Below are positions 41,455-52,682 of a stretch of 64,000 bases of DNA, in pieces (positions within the stretch are counted from its first letter, which is position 1; each line of letters opens with the position of its first letter). The notes below the pieces were generated by a model, which searched no databases, was not told the origin of the DNA, and saw only the letters and a list, made by a program, of their open reading frames with translations. The stretch comes from Streptomyces sp. NBC_00091. GTDB lineage: Bacteria > Actinomycetota > Actinomycetes > Streptomycetales > Streptomycetaceae. The stretch covers positions 2,914,001-2,978,000 of the forward strand of contig NZ_JAPEMA010000001.1 of NCBI RefSeq assembly GCF_026343185.1, given 5' to 3'. The position numbers and the translations under genes are program-made.

Positions 41455-42429
41455 GTGTCCAATAAGCCGGTGAGAGCACAGGCCAAGGGGTCCGCAGGAG
41501 TGACGGCGACCCGGAATTCAGCCGTGGGCGAACAAGCCCCTGGGGAGGCGTCCGAAAAGGTGCGACCTGCCCCCATGGGCAAAGCTTCGGCCAAGAAACC
41601 GAAGACGGCGGCGTCCCCCGCCGAGATCGCGAAGCCCGCCGCCCGGGCCGCGAAGCCGGAATCGCACCTGGCCATGGTCCGCCGGGCCCGCCGCATCAAC
41701 CGCGAGCTCGCCGAGGTGTACCCGTACGCCCATCCGGAGCTGGACTTCCGCAACCCCTTCGAGCTCCTGGTCGCCACCGTCCTCTCCGCGCAGACCACCG
41801 ACCTGCGCGTGAACCAGACGACCCCGGCCCTCTTCGCCGCCTACCCGACCCCCGAGGACATGGCCGCGGCCGCGCCGGAGCACCTGGAGGAGATCATCCG
41901 GCCGACCGGGTTCTTCCGGGCGAAGGCGAAGTCGCTGCTCGGCCTCTCGCAGGCCCTGCGCGACAACTTCGGCGGGGAGGTGCCGGGCCGGATAGAGGAC
42001 CTCGTCACCCTGCCCGGAGTCGGCCGCAAGACGGCCAACGTGGTGCTGGGCAACGCCTTCGGGGTCCCCGGGATCACCGTCGACACCCACTTCGGCCGGC
42101 TGGTGCGCCGCTTCAAGTGGACCGAGCAGGATGACCCGGAGAAGGTCGAGGCGGAGATCTGCGCGATCTTCCCCAAGAGCGAGTGGACGATGCTCTCGCA
42201 CCGCGTCGTCTTCCACGGCCGCCGGATCTGCCACGCCCGCAAGCCCGCCTGCGGCGCCTGCCCCATCGCCCCGCTCTGCCCGGCCTACGGGGAGGGCGAG
42301 ACCGACCCGGAGAAGGCACGGAAGCTGCTGAAGTACGAGAAGGGCGGCCAGCCGGGCCAGCGGCTCGCCCCGCCCCCGGACTACCCGGGCCTTCCCGCCC
42401 CGCCGCTGGGAGCCCGTACGGAGCCCTGA
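41455..42429 (+). CDS. nth: endonuclease III
   Basis: A 324-residue base-excision enzyme that removes oxidised pyrimidines. After a long Lys/Ala-rich extension (about 70 residues, ending [21 protein letters not shown]) comes the core: [26 protein letters not shown], Hh[21 protein letters not shown] (catalytic Lys), [12 protein letters not shown] (catalytic Asp) and the [4Fe-4S] cysteines [17 protein letters not shown]. The start may instead be ATG 41575, since the first 40 residues are poorly structured. It is divergent from crp. Confidence 0.95.
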   Translation: MSNKPVRAQAKGSAGVTATRNSAVGEQAPGEASEKVRPAPMGKASAKKPKTAASPAEIAKPAARAAKPESHLAMVRRARRINRELAEVYPYAHPELDFRNPFELLVATVLSAQTTDLRVNQTTPALFAAYPTPEDMAAAAPEHLEEIIRPTGFFRAKAKSLLGLSQALRDNFGGEVPGRIEDLVTLPGVGRKTANVVLGNAFGVPGITVDTHFGRLVRRFKWTEQDDPEKVEAEICAIFPKSEWTMLSHRVVFHGRRICHARKPACGACPIAPLCPAYGEGETDPEKARKLLKYEKGGQPGQRLAPPPDYPGLPAPPLGARTEP

Positions 42430-42552
42430 GCGCGGGCGCCTGAGGGGGCGCGACGGCCGCGCCCCGCGCCCCCCACGGAACGAATCGGGACCCGGACCGC
42501 GTTCAGCGGTGTGGGAGACGGTGTTGGCAGCAGGATGCGGACAGGGGTGCCT

Positions 42553-43269
42553 ATGACGCGCGGTACGCAGGACGAGACCACGGAAGCCGCCCGCCGGGGC
42601 GACGGCCTGACCCTCACGACCGAGGGCCTGCCCGCCTGGCTCGACCCCGTCGTGACGGCAGCCCGGACCGTCCAGCCGCGCCAGCTCAGCCGCTTCCTGC
42701 CCCCGGAGGACGGCCGGGGCCGCCAGTCCGCCGTGCTGATCCTCTTCGGCGAGGGCCCGCGCGGCCCGGAGCTGCTGCTCCAGGAGCGCTCCGGCAGCCT
42801 GCGCTCGCATGCCGGCCAGCCCTCCTTCCCCGGCGGCGCGCTGGATCCGCAGGACGGCGACCCGCACACCACCGGCCCGCTGCGCGCCGCCCTGCGCGAG
42901 GCCGAGGAGGAGACCGGGCTGGACCCGGCCGGCGTCCAGCTCTTCGGGGTGCTGCCCCGGCTGTACATCCCGGTCAGCGAGTTCGTCGTGACCCCGGTGC
43001 TCGGCTGGTGGCGCGAGCCCTCGCCGGTCGGCGCGGTGGACCCGGCGGAGACCGCCCGGGTGTTCACGGTGCCCGTGGCGGATCTCACGGACCCCGCGCA
43101 CCGGGTCACCGTGGTCCACCCGAGCGGCCACCAGGGCCCCGCGTTCACCGTGGAATCCGCCCTGGTCTGGGGCTTTACCGCCGGGGTGATCGACCGGCTG
43201 CTGCACTTCGCGGGCTGGGAGCGGCCGTGGGACCGCTCACGTCACGTCCCACTCGACTGGCGCGCATGA
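42553..43269 (+). CDS. NUDIX hydrolase, CoA pyrophosphatase type
   Basis: A 238-residue protein from ATG 42553 (AGGGG upstream; GTG 42511 is possible). LLLQERSGSLRSHAGQPSFPGGALDP followed by ALREAEEETGLDP is the UPF0035 plus Nudix box combination of NudL/Nudt7 CoA diphosphatases, which cleave CoA to phosphopantetheine and ADP. It is followed 4 bp later by the MarP-like protease gene, so they are co-transcribed. Confidence 0.9.
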   Translation: MTRGTQDETTEAARRGDGLTLTTEGLPAWLDPVVTAARTVQPRQLSRFLPPEDGRGRQSAVLILFGEGPRGPELLLQERSGSLRSHAGQPSFPGGALDPQDGDPHTTGPLRAALREAEEETGLDPAGVQLFGVLPRLYIPVSEFVVTPVLGWWREPSPVGAVDPAETARVFTVPVADLTDPAHRVTVVHPSGHQGPAFTVESALVWGFTAGVIDRLLHFAGWERPWDRSRHVPLDWRA

Positions 43270-43273
43270 GACG

Positions 43274-44485
43274 GTGACCCTCGTGAACGTGCTGGACATC
43301 CTGTTGCTGGTCGCCGCCGTGTGGTTCGCGATCGTCGGCTACCGCCAGGGGTTCGTCGTCGGCATCCTGTCGGTGATCGGCTTCCTCGGCGGTGGTCTCG
43401 TCGCCGTGTCCCTGCTGCCCCTGATCTGGGACCGGGTGACCGACAACGGCACCCAGGTGTCCACGACCGTGGTGGTGATCGCCGTCGTCGTGATCATCAT
43501 CTGCGCCTCGATCGGCCAGGCGCTGACCACCCATCTGGGCAACCGGCTCAGACGCCACATCACCTGGTCGCCGGCCCGCGCGCTGGACGCGACCGGCGGC
43601 GCGCTGGTCAACGTCGTCGCCATGCTGCTGGTGGCCTGGCTGATCGGCTCGGCACTGGCCGGGACCTCGCTGCCCACGCTGGGCAAGGAGGTCCGCAACT
43701 CCAAGGTGCTCCTCGGCGTGTCGCGGGTGCTGCCCGCCCAGGCGGACACCTGGTTCTCGGACTTCAGTTCCACCCTCGCGCGCAACGGCTTCCCGCAGGT
43801 CTTCAGCCCGTTCTCGAACGAGCCGATCACCGAGGTGAAGGCCCCCGACCCGGCGCTCGCCCGCAGCGTGGTGGCCCAGCAGGCCAAGCTCTCGATCGTC
43901 AAGGTCGTCGGCACCGCGCCCAGTTGCAGCAAGGTCCTGGAGGGCACCGGCTTCGTCTTCGCGCCCGGCAAGGTGATGACCAACGCCCATGTCGTCGGCG
44001 GGGTCGGGGAGCCGACCGTACAGATCGGCGGCGAGGGCAAGCTCTACGACGGCAAGGTCGTGCTCTACGACTGGGAGCGCGACATCGCCGTCCTGGACGT
44101 GCCCAAGCTGAAGGCCCCCGCGCTGGAGTTCACCGACAAGGACGCGGCGAGCAGCAGCGACGCCATCGTCGCCGGCTTCCCGGAGAACGGCGCCTACGAC
44201 GTCCGCGCGGCCCGTGTCCGCGGCCGGATCAACGCCAACGGCCCGGACATCTACCACCGGGGCACCGTCCGGCGCGACGTCTACTCGCTCTACGCGACCG
44301 TCCGCCAGGGCAACTCCGGCGGCCCGCTGCTGACGCCCGAAGGCCGGGTGTACGGGGTCGTCTTCGCCAAGTCGCTCGACGACCCGAACACCGGCTACGC
44401 CCTGACGGCGGACGAGATCCGCGAGGACATCCGCATCGGGAAGGCCGCCGACCGGCGGGTCGACACCCAGGGCTGCGCCCTCTGA
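43274..44485 (+). CDS. MarP-like membrane serine protease (CvpA domain plus trypsin fold)
   Basis: A 403-residue protein from GTG 43274. Four membrane helices form a CvpA/colicin V-production-like N-terminal domain (about residues 8-130). A periplasmic-side chymotrypsin-like domain has His239 (TNAHVVGG), Asp270 (RDIAVLDV) and Ser348 (GNSGGPL). A cysteine pair (C218 and C-terminal C401) may form the stabilising disulfide known in mycobacterial MarP, which maintains pH homeostasis under acid stress. It is coupled to the CoA-type NUDIX gene. Confidence 0.92.
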   Translation: MTLVNVLDILLLVAAVWFAIVGYRQGFVVGILSVIGFLGGGLVAVSLLPLIWDRVTDNGTQVSTTVVVIAVVVIIICASIGQALTTHLGNRLRRHITWSPARALDATGGALVNVVAMLLVAWLIGSALAGTSLPTLGKEVRNSKVLLGVSRVLPAQADTWFSDFSSTLARNGFPQVFSPFSNEPITEVKAPDPALARSVVAQQAKLSIVKVVGTAPSCSKVLEGTGFVFAPGKVMTNAHVVGGVGEPTVQIGGEGKLYDGKVVLYDWERDIAVLDVPKLKAPALEFTDKDAASSSDAIVAGFPENGAYDVRAARVRGRINANGPDIYHRGTVRRDVYSLYATVRQGNSGGPLLTPEGRVYGVVFAKSLDDPNTGYALTADEIREDIRIGKAADRRVDTQGCAL

Positions 44486-44527
44486 CCCCTGCGGGGGCCG
44501 GCAGGGGCGCCGCGGGGGGCGCCGCTC

Positions 44528-44701
44528 CTACATCCGTGGATGGCGCAGCCGCGCCGAGACCCAGCGGGCGCGGCGGCGCAGGATGCGGGGGATCCCCAGC
44601 CGGGGGTCGTGCCCGTCCCGGCCGGCCCTGTCGTGCGTACTCGGCGCTGCGGCCGAGCGGCGTTCGCGTGTGGTGTCACCGTGGTCGTGCGTCCAGCCCA
44701 T
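44528..44701 (-). CDS. small basic protein, 57 residues
   Basis: An ATG at 44701 opens a frame beginning MGWTHDHGDTTRERRS and ending in an Arg-rich tail (RILRRRARWVSARLRHPRM) before TAG at 44528. The length, the balanced start/stop and a helical arginine-rich C-terminus look like a real small gene, but the ribosome binding site is weak and no homolog family is recognised. The flanking 44486-44839 gap otherwise has no gene. Confidence 0.45.
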   Translation of the reverse strand: MGWTHDHGDTTRERRSAAAPSTHDRAGRDGHDPRLGIPRILRRRARWVSARLRHPRM

Positions 44702-44839
44702 ACAACGAGCTGTGCCCGGGGTCCAAGGTCGGTAACCCCGTCCGGGGCGGCCAATTGGCCTATGCGCCGGGCAATTGAATACCCGTAAGACTGTCGTACG
44801 GACGGACTGCCGACCCGTCAGGGAGCCGCCGACGGCCCG

Positions 44840-45799
44840 TCAGCGGTCGGGCTCGGGGTCCTTCAGCCAGTTCACCAGCTCGGTGGAGAAGCCGACCGGG
44901 TCCTCCTCGTGCGGGAAGTGCCCCAGGCCGTCGAAGAGCCGCCAGCGGTACGGGGCTTCGACGTACTCCCCGGAACCGGCCGCGCTCCGCGTCCGCATCA
45001 CCGGGTCCAGCGAACCGTGCAGGTGCAGCGTCGGGACCCGCACGGGCCGCTTCATGCGCCGGTAGAACTGCAGTCCGTCCGGCCGGGCCATCGACCGCAT
45101 CATCCAGCGGTAGGGCTCGATCGAGCAGTGCGCGGTGGAGGGGATGCACATCGCCCGCCGGTACACGTCGAGGTCGGCGTCCTCCGGGAGCAGCGGCCCG
45201 GACCAGTCCCGGATCAGCTCCGCGACGAGGGCGCCGTCGTCGGCGACGAGCTGCCGCTCGGGGATGAACGGCCGCTGGAAGCCCCAGATGTGGGAGCTGG
45301 CCCGGGTCTGCCCGAAGTCGGCCATCATGGCGGAGCGCCAGCGGCGCGGATGCGGCATGGAGGAGACGACCAGCCGGCGCACGAGCTTGGGCCGCATCAC
45401 GGCCGCCGTCCAGGCGAGGTAGCCGCCCAGGTCGTGCCCGACGAGGGCGGCGTCCGGCTCGCCGAGGGACCGGATGACCCCGGTGATGTCCAGCGCCAGG
45501 TTCGCCGGGTCGTAGCCGCGCGGGGTGCGGTCGCTGCCGCCCACCCCGCGCAGGTCCATCGCCACCGCGCGGTACCCGGCGTCCGCGAGCGCGGTCAGCT
45601 GGTGCCGCCAGGTCCACCAGAACTGCGGGAACCCGTGCAGCAGCAGTACGAGTGGCCCGTCGCCGACCTCCGCGACGTGGAAGCGGGCGCCGTTGGCGGC
45701 GACGTCCCGGTGCGTCACCGCCCTTCCGCCGGGCAGGTCGATCCGTACCGCCGTGGCGGCGGTGGGCGGAGTGCCGGAGTCGGACGAGGGCGCTGTCAT
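44840..45799 (-). CDS. epoxide hydrolase-like alpha/beta hydrolase
   Basis: A 319-residue enzyme. LLLHGFPQFWWTWRHQL is the oxyanion HGFP motif, VGHDLGGYLAW gives the nucleophile Asp123 in place of Ser, and GLGHFPHEEDP has the catalytic His; this Asp/His set is the epoxide-hydrolase/haloalkane-dehalogenase type. The substrate is not known. It is coupled by ATGA to the upstream holin-like gene. Confidence 0.87.
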   Translation of the reverse strand: MTAPSSDSGTPPTAATAVRIDLPGGRAVTHRDVAANGARFHVAEVGDGPLVLLLHGFPQFWWTWRHQLTALADAGYRAVAMDLRGVGGSDRTPRGYDPANLALDITGVIRSLGEPDAALVGHDLGGYLAWTAAVMRPKLVRRLVVSSMPHPRRWRSAMMADFGQTRASSHIWGFQRPFIPERQLVADDGALVAELIRDWSGPLLPEDADLDVYRRAMCIPSTAHCSIEPYRWMMRSMARPDGLQFYRRMKRPVRVPTLHLHGSLDPVMRTRSAAGSGEYVEAPYRWRLFDGLGHFPHEEDPVGFSTELVNWLKDPEPDR

Positions 45800-46254
45800 G
45801 AGGACGAGCGTGCCACACCCACAGCCTGGTCACTCACCGCGCGGGGATGCGGCTTGACGGTTCCGACGAGCGCGGCGGTCTGCTTGACCGAGTCGATGGT
45901 CTTCACCGGCGGCTTGACCTTCTTGAACTTCGCCACGGCCAGCAGCCCGATCAGGCCCGCCAGCAGCCAGAACGCGCCGCCGACGATGAGGAAGGACCAG
46001 GCGAGCCCGAGGCCGAGATTGTGGATCCCGTAGGCCGCGGCGAAACTCAGTACGGGGAGGGAGAAGAGCACGAGCACGCCCGCGACGATCGCCGCGCCGC
46101 TGCCGATGCCCGCGCGCTTGACGTCCTGCTTGATCTCCACCTTGGCGAGCGCGATCTCGTCGTGCACCAGGGCGGACATCTCGGCGGTGGCCGAGGCGAC
46201 CAGCTGGCCGAGTGTGCGCTCGGCTCCCGGAGCCCCTTGGTCCACTGCGCTCAT
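45796..46254 (-). CDS. holin-like membrane protein (actinobacterial phage-holin/DUF1469 type)
   Basis: A 152-residue protein from ATG 46254. ERTLGQLVASATAEMSALVHDEIALAKVEIKQDVKRAG is an amphipathic helix typical of the family, followed by two transmembrane helices (about 52-75 and 82-108) and a basic tail. Despite the holin name, such proteins are ordinary chromosomal membrane proteins in Streptomyces; there are no phage genes around. It is the first gene of a two-gene unit with the hydrolase. Confidence 0.83.
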   Translation of the reverse strand: MSAVDQGAPGAERTLGQLVASATAEMSALVHDEIALAKVEIKQDVKRAGIGSGAAIVAGVLVLFSLPVLSFAAAYGIHNLGLGLAWSFLIVGGAFWLLAGLIGLLAVAKFKKVKPPVKTIDSVKQTAALVGTVKPHPRAVSDQAVGVARSSS

Positions 46255-46308
46255 CTCTGACTCCCTCTGTCGTCGGCCGTCGGCGGCTGTCCTCCGTCGT
46301 CAGTCAGA

Positions 46309-47808
46309 TCATGCCGGACGGTCGGCGCCCGTGCTGGACCCGCCCGCCGCTTCGACGGCGGCCGTGTCCGCCTCGGTGTCCTTCGCCAGGGCCGTGATCT
46401 CGGCCTTGCGGCGGTGTTCGGCGGCCTTCTCCTCGTAGATCTTCGCCATCCGCAGGTGGTACTCCGGCTTGTCCTGCTCGTAGATGTCCGGGATCCCGTC
46501 GCGGTCCTCGTCGCGCTCCTCGGCCTCGGTCAGCGCCTTGTACCTGCGGTTGCGCAGCTTGAGCATGGTGCCCGCGACGATCGCCGCGATGAGGGAACCG
46601 ATCAGGACGGCGGCCTTGACCTCGTCGGTGAGGACCGCGTCCCCGGCGAAGGCGAGTTCACCGATCAGCAGGGAGACGGTGAAGCCGATGCCGGCGAGCG
46701 AGGCCACGGCGAGTACGTCGGGCCAGGCGAGGTCCTCGTTCAGCTCGGCCTTGGTGAAGCGGGCGGCCAGCCAGGTGCCGCCGAAGATGCCCACCGTCTT
46801 GCCGACGACCAGGCCGAGCACCACACCGAGGGTCTCGGGGCGGGTGAAGACCTGCCCGATGGACTCGTCCGAGAGGGAGACCCCGGCGGAGAACAGGGCG
46901 AACAGGGGCACGGCCAGACCGGCCGACAGGGGCCGGACCAGGTGCTCGATGTGCTCGCCCGGGGAGTGGTGCTCCCCCTCCTTGCGGGTGCAGCGGAGCA
47001 TCAGGCCCATGGCCACGCCGGCGATGGTGGCGTGGACGCCGCTGTTGTACATCAGGCCCCAGATGACCAGGGCGAGCGGGACGTAGACGTACCAGCCGCG
47101 GACGCCGACGCGCAGCAGGAACCAGAAGAGGACCAGGCCCGCGACGGCGCCGCCGAGCGCCAGGAAGTCGATGTCGCTGGTGAAGAACACCGCGATGATC
47201 AGGATGGCGAAGAGGTCGTCGACGACGGCCAGGGTCAGCAGGAAGGCGCGCAGCGCGGAGGGAAGCGAGGTGCCGATGACCGCGAGGACGGCGAGGGCGA
47301 AGGCGATGTCGGTGGCGGTCGGCACGGCCCAGCCGTTGCTCGAGCCGTTCCCGAGGGTGTTGACGAGCAGGTAGACCATGGCGGGCACGGCCATGCCGCA
47401 TATCGCGGCGATGACCGGGAGGGCGGCCGCCTTGGCGTCGCGCAGGTCGCCCGCGACGAGTTCGCGCTTGAGTTCGATGCCGGCGACGAAGAAGAAGACG
47501 GCGAGCAGGCCGTCGGCCGCCCAGTGCTGGAGCGAGAGGTCCAGCCCGAGGGAGGCGGGGCCGATGTGGAAGGACCGGACGCTGTCGAAGCTCGCCGAGA
47601 CGGCGGGGATGTTCGCCCACATGAGGGCGGCGATCGCGGCCACCAGGAGCAGTACGCCGCCGACGGTCTCCGTGCGCAGCGCGTCCGCGACGAAACGCCG
47701 CTCGGGCAGCGAGAGCCGGCCGAGGACCTTGCGGCCGTGGGGCGGGGTGGGCGTCTGGGTGGGCGTGGGCGTGGCCACGGTGGAGAACCTCCGGTTGGTC
47801 GACGGCAT
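46309..47808 (-). CDS. nhaA: Na+/H+ antiporter NhaA with extended C-terminus
   Basis: A 499-residue protein from ATG 47808. FFVAGIELKRELVAGDLRD, ATDIAFALAVLAVIG and LAVVDDLFAILIIAVF hold the paired aspartates of the ion site, and LASLAGIGFTVSLLIGELAF is a family signature. It exchanges sodium for protons for pH and salt homeostasis. An additional cytoplasmic tail of about 75 residues includes DEDRDGIPDIYEQDKPEY, an EF-hand-like DxDxDG calcium loop, followed by a charged helix. A perfect palindrome lies 50 bp upstream. Confidence 0.93.
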   Translation of the reverse strand: MPSTNRRFSTVATPTPTQTPTPPHGRKVLGRLSLPERRFVADALRTETVGGVLLLVAAIAALMWANIPAVSASFDSVRSFHIGPASLGLDLSLQHWAADGLLAVFFFVAGIELKRELVAGDLRDAKAAALPVIAAICGMAVPAMVYLLVNTLGNGSSNGWAVPTATDIAFALAVLAVIGTSLPSALRAFLLTLAVVDDLFAILIIAVFFTSDIDFLALGGAVAGLVLFWFLLRVGVRGWYVYVPLALVIWGLMYNSGVHATIAGVAMGLMLRCTRKEGEHHSPGEHIEHLVRPLSAGLAVPLFALFSAGVSLSDESIGQVFTRPETLGVVLGLVVGKTVGIFGGTWLAARFTKAELNEDLAWPDVLAVASLAGIGFTVSLLIGELAFAGDAVLTDEVKAAVLIGSLIAAIVAGTMLKLRNRRYKALTEAEERDEDRDGIPDIYEQDKPEYHLRMAKIYEEKAAEHRRKAEITALAKDTEADTAAVEAAGGSSTGADRPA

Positions 47809-47857
47809 GGCTAATGCAGTTGCCGACCAGACTTCCCGGCGCACCCAAAGACTTTAG

Positions 47858-47876
47858 AGCGTCAAATCTTGACGCT
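47858..47876 (-). promoter_or_regulatory. AGCGTCAA(N3)TTGACGCT palindrome upstream of nhaA
   Basis: A perfect 8-bp inverted repeat with a 3-bp spacer in an AT-rich patch 50 bp before the nhaA start. It includes TTGACG hexamers on both strands, so it would overlap a -35 box. Confidence 0.5.
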
Positions 47877-47933
47877 TCTCTTACTTTACAGGGTGCGCGC
47901 AGTCGTATCGGGTGATCTTCACCTTAAACGGGC

Positions 47934-47970
47934 GGAGGGCGTCCGGCGCGTTGTGCGCCGGACGCCCTCC
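47934..47970. terminator. 16-bp stem terminator after acs
   Basis: GGAGGGCGTCCGGCGC and its exact inverse flank a 5-nt loop, 22 bp past the acs stop. Confidence 0.85.
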
Positions 47971-47991
47971 TCAGGTTCGAGCCTGCCGCTG

Positions 47992-49947
<1,956 letters not shown>

Positions 49948-49979
49948 GACATCTCCCTTTCCCAGAGTTTCCGTTGCCC

Positions 49980-50009
49980 CCGGGCATAGCTGTGTCTCCG
50001 GGCATAGCT
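49980..50009 (-). promoter_or_regulatory. 12-bp direct repeat upstream of acsA
   Basis: CCGGGCATAGCT occurs at 49980-49991 and 49998-50009, an 18-bp period, 33 bp upstream of the start codon. It could be a regulator site; the binder is unknown. Confidence 0.4.
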
Positions 50010-50094
50010 CATCAGTCGGATGCCCAGGTGACAAGGGGTAACCGGAAATTGGTTTAGACCTATACCACGACTGGGAGTGTCCACGGCGTACGAA

Positions 50095-50130
50095 TGGCCC
50101 CTTCCCGCTGCAGGGTGCGAGAAGGGGCCA
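50095..50130 (-). terminator. hairpin after the SulP-carbonic anhydrase gene
   Basis: TGGCCCCTTC/GAAGGGGCCA forms a perfect 10-bp stem with a 16-nt loop, 48 bp past the gene's stop. Confidence 0.6.
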
Positions 50131-50177
50131 ACAGCTTGCACGGATACGGGAGGGTATCGGTTCAAGCGGGGTGTGGC

Positions 50178-52682
50178 TCAGGCGTGCTGGCCGACGCTGT
50201 CGAAAACCCGACAGTCGAAGAAGTCCTCTCCCTCGGACAGTAGATAGGCCTGCGCCTCGCCCACGTGGAAGTACATCCCGTGCAGTTCCAGCGTGCCCTC
50301 GGCGAGCCGTCGGGCCACCGATTCGTGGGCCCGCAGGTGCTCCAGCTGCTGCACCACATTGGTCAGGCAGAGCTGTTCCACCGCGTCCGCCGGAAGCCGC
50401 CCCGAGATCCTGGCCCAGGCGTGGTGCCGGCTGCCCATCCGCTCCAGGCTCGGCAGGCCGTGGCGCAGCCAGCGCATCAGCGGGGTCATCGGGGCTGCCG
50501 GGTGGGAGTTCAGCAGGGCCTGCATGGCCCCGCAGCCCGAATGCCCGCACACCGTGATGCTGGCGACCTGGAGCACGTCCACGGCGTACTCGATGGCCGC
50601 CGCGACCGAGTCGTCCGTGGACTCGGCGCCGGGCAGGGGGACGAGGTTGCCCACGTTGCGGACGGTGAACAGGTCACCGGGGCCGCTGGCCGTGATCATG
50701 CTGGTGACCAGGCGGGAGTCCGCGCAGGTCAGGAACAGTTGCGAGGGCCGCTGCCCCTCGCGGGCCAGCCGGGCCAGCTCGTCGCGGACGTGCGGGGCGG
50801 TGTCCCGCTGGAAGGCGCTGATCCCGCTTGCCAGTTGGCCGGCGCCGCGCCGCCGGGGGGCGGCGGCCGGGGACTCGGGGGCCCCGACGGCGCCGGGAAT
50901 CGTACGGGCGCCCGCGCCCTCGGAGCCGGTCGCGCCGCCGTGGCCTCCCGGGTGGCCCGAGGTGTGCGCGGGGCGGTGGTCGCAGTGGTTCTGCCAGGGC
51001 GTCCAGGGGCGGCAGCAGTGGTGCGCCCCGCGCGCGGACTCGGCCCGGTGATGGCCGTCTCCGGTGGCCGAACCGGCCTTGGAGCCGGGCCGGTTGCCGC
51101 CGTCGGCGCGGTGGGGGTGACCGGCGCGGGCCCCGTCCGCTCCGGAGCCGGACCCGGACCCGGACCCGGAGCCCGTGCCCAGGCCCTGGCCGGAGATCGC
51201 CACCCCGCCCCGGCCGGTGAGTTCCAGCGATCCGCCGTGCGCCAGATGCGAGTCCTGCCAGTCCTGCAGGGTCTCGTAGGCGGCGTGGTCCATGAACGAG
51301 CCGTCCAGCTCGACCACCACGTGCCCGCCGTGCGGGAGCTGGTTCAGCACCCGGCTCAGCCGGGGGACGGCCAGGAAGGTCAACTGCCCTCGGGCACAAA
51401 CGCGGTGGACGCCGTCCCGCTCGACCACCACGATCCGGGTCCTGGCCAGCCGGTGCAGGGCCAGCGCGACGGCGACCGCGACCCCGACGGCCACGCCCTC
51501 CAGGACTCCGCCCAGCACCACGGCCACGATGGTCGTCGCGTAGACCAGGGCCTCGCGGTGCCGGGTGACCGTCCGCAGGTGCGTGATGCTGACCATCTGC
51601 ACACCGACGGCCATGACCAGGGCGGCCAGCGCCGCGAGCGGGATCAGGTCGAGGACGGGGACCAGCAGACCCGCCGCGAGCACCACCCACATCCCGTGGA
51701 ACATGGCTGATTTCCGGCTGACGGCACCCGCCTTGACATTCGCCACGCTGCGCACGGCCACACCCGTGACGGGCAGCCCGCCCAGCAGCCCGGAGGCGAT
51801 GTTCGCCGCGCCCTGGCCGCGCAGTTCGCGGTTGAGGTCGGCGCGGGGCGGGCGGTTGCCCGTACCGCGCTCGGAGGCGATCAGCTTGTCGGTGGCGACC
51901 GAGGACAGCAGGGACTCCACGCTGCCGACCAGCGTGATGGTCAGGACGGCGGCGATCAGTCCGAGCACCGGCCCCTCGGGCAGTTCGGGCAGGGCGTGGC
52001 CGCGCCAGGACGGCAGGTCCACCCGGGGCAGGGTGAGCCCGGCCAGCGCCGCGAACGCGGTGGCGGAGGCGACGGCGGCCAGCGCGGCCGGCACCTTGCG
52101 CAGGGCGCGCCCCACCCGCCCGGGCAGCCGTCCCCAGCCCAGCAGTACGCACAGGGTCAGCGCGCTCACCGCGAGCGCGGCCGGATGCGGATCGGCCAAC
52201 TGGGCGGGCAGTCCGAGCACGTTGGCCACGGCGGAGCTCTGGGGGCTGCCGCCGAGCACGATGTGCAGCTGGGCCAGGGCGATGGTCACGCCGATGCCGG
52301 CGAGCATGCCGTGCACGACCGCCGGGCTCACCATGAGCGCCGACCGGGCGGTGCGCAGGAGGGCCAGCCCGAGCTGGCAGACGCCGGCGAGCACGGTGAT
52401 GGCGCACGTGGTACGCCACCCGTAGTGCTGGATCAACTCGGCGGTCACCACCGTGAGTCCGGCGGCGGGCCCGCTGACCTGGAGGGGGGCTCCGCCCAGC
52501 CGGCCGGCCACGATCCCGCCCACGGCCGCGGCGACCAGTCCGGCCTGGAGCGGGGCGCCGGTGGCCAGCGCGATGCCGAGGGAGAGCGGCAGGGCGATCA
52601 GGAAGACGGCGACGGAGGCGGACAGGTCCGCGGGGAGGTCCTTGCGGGGCCCTTTGGCGGGCTTGGAGGTTGTGGCTGTCAT
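50178..52682 (-). CDS. SulP transporter fused to beta-carbonic anhydrase
   Basis: An 834-residue protein. Residues 1-400 form a SulP membrane domain (FLIALPLSLGIALATGAPLQAGLVAAAVGG ... GSVESLLSSVATDKL), and a STAS-like segment follows (GGHVVVELDGSFMDHAAYETLQDW). A Gly/Ser repeat plus a His/Cys-rich linker (GAHHCCRPWTPWQNHCDH) leads to a beta-carbonic anhydrase with Cys653, Asp655 and Arg657 (CADSR) and His714, Cys717 (GHSGC). This suits bicarbonate uptake coupled to CO2 hydration. The linker may bind metal, which is inference. Confidence 0.93.
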   Translation of the reverse strand: MTATTSKPAKGPRKDLPADLSASVAVFLIALPLSLGIALATGAPLQAGLVAAAVGGIVAGRLGGAPLQVSGPAAGLTVVTAELIQHYGWRTTCAITVLAGVCQLGLALLRTARSALMVSPAVVHGMLAGIGVTIALAQLHIVLGGSPQSSAVANVLGLPAQLADPHPAALAVSALTLCVLLGWGRLPGRVGRALRKVPAALAAVASATAFAALAGLTLPRVDLPSWRGHALPELPEGPVLGLIAAVLTITLVGSVESLLSSVATDKLIASERGTGNRPPRADLNRELRGQGAANIASGLLGGLPVTGVAVRSVANVKAGAVSRKSAMFHGMWVVLAAGLLVPVLDLIPLAALAALVMAVGVQMVSITHLRTVTRHREALVYATTIVAVVLGGVLEGVAVGVAVAVALALHRLARTRIVVVERDGVHRVCARGQLTFLAVPRLSRVLNQLPHGGHVVVELDGSFMDHAAYETLQDWQDSHLAHGGSLELTGRGGVAISGQGLGTGSGSGSGSGSGADGARAGHPHRADGGNRPGSKAGSATGDGHHRAESARGAHHCCRPWTPWQNHCDHRPAHTSGHPGGHGGATGSEGAGARTIPGAVGAPESPAAAPRRRGAGQLASGISAFQRDTAPHVRDELARLAREGQRPSQLFLTCADSRLVTSMITASGPGDLFTVRNVGNLVPLPGAESTDDSVAAAIEYAVDVLQVASITVCGHSGCGAMQALLNSHPAAPMTPLMRWLRHGLPSLERMGSRHHAWARISGRLPADAVEQLCLTNVVQQLEHLRAHESVARRLAEGTLELHGMYFHVGEAQAYLLSEGEDFFDCRVFDSVGQHA

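Noticed and set aside
45796..46254. Holin-like gene as a sign of prophage
   Set aside because: No integrase, terminase, portal or lysin genes are nearby, and this family is a standard chromosomal gene in actinobacteria.
50027..50060. GTAACC...GGTTT sequence upstream of acsA as a GlnR box
   Set aside because: The second half and the 6-bp spacing do not match the GTnAC(N6)GAAAC pattern.
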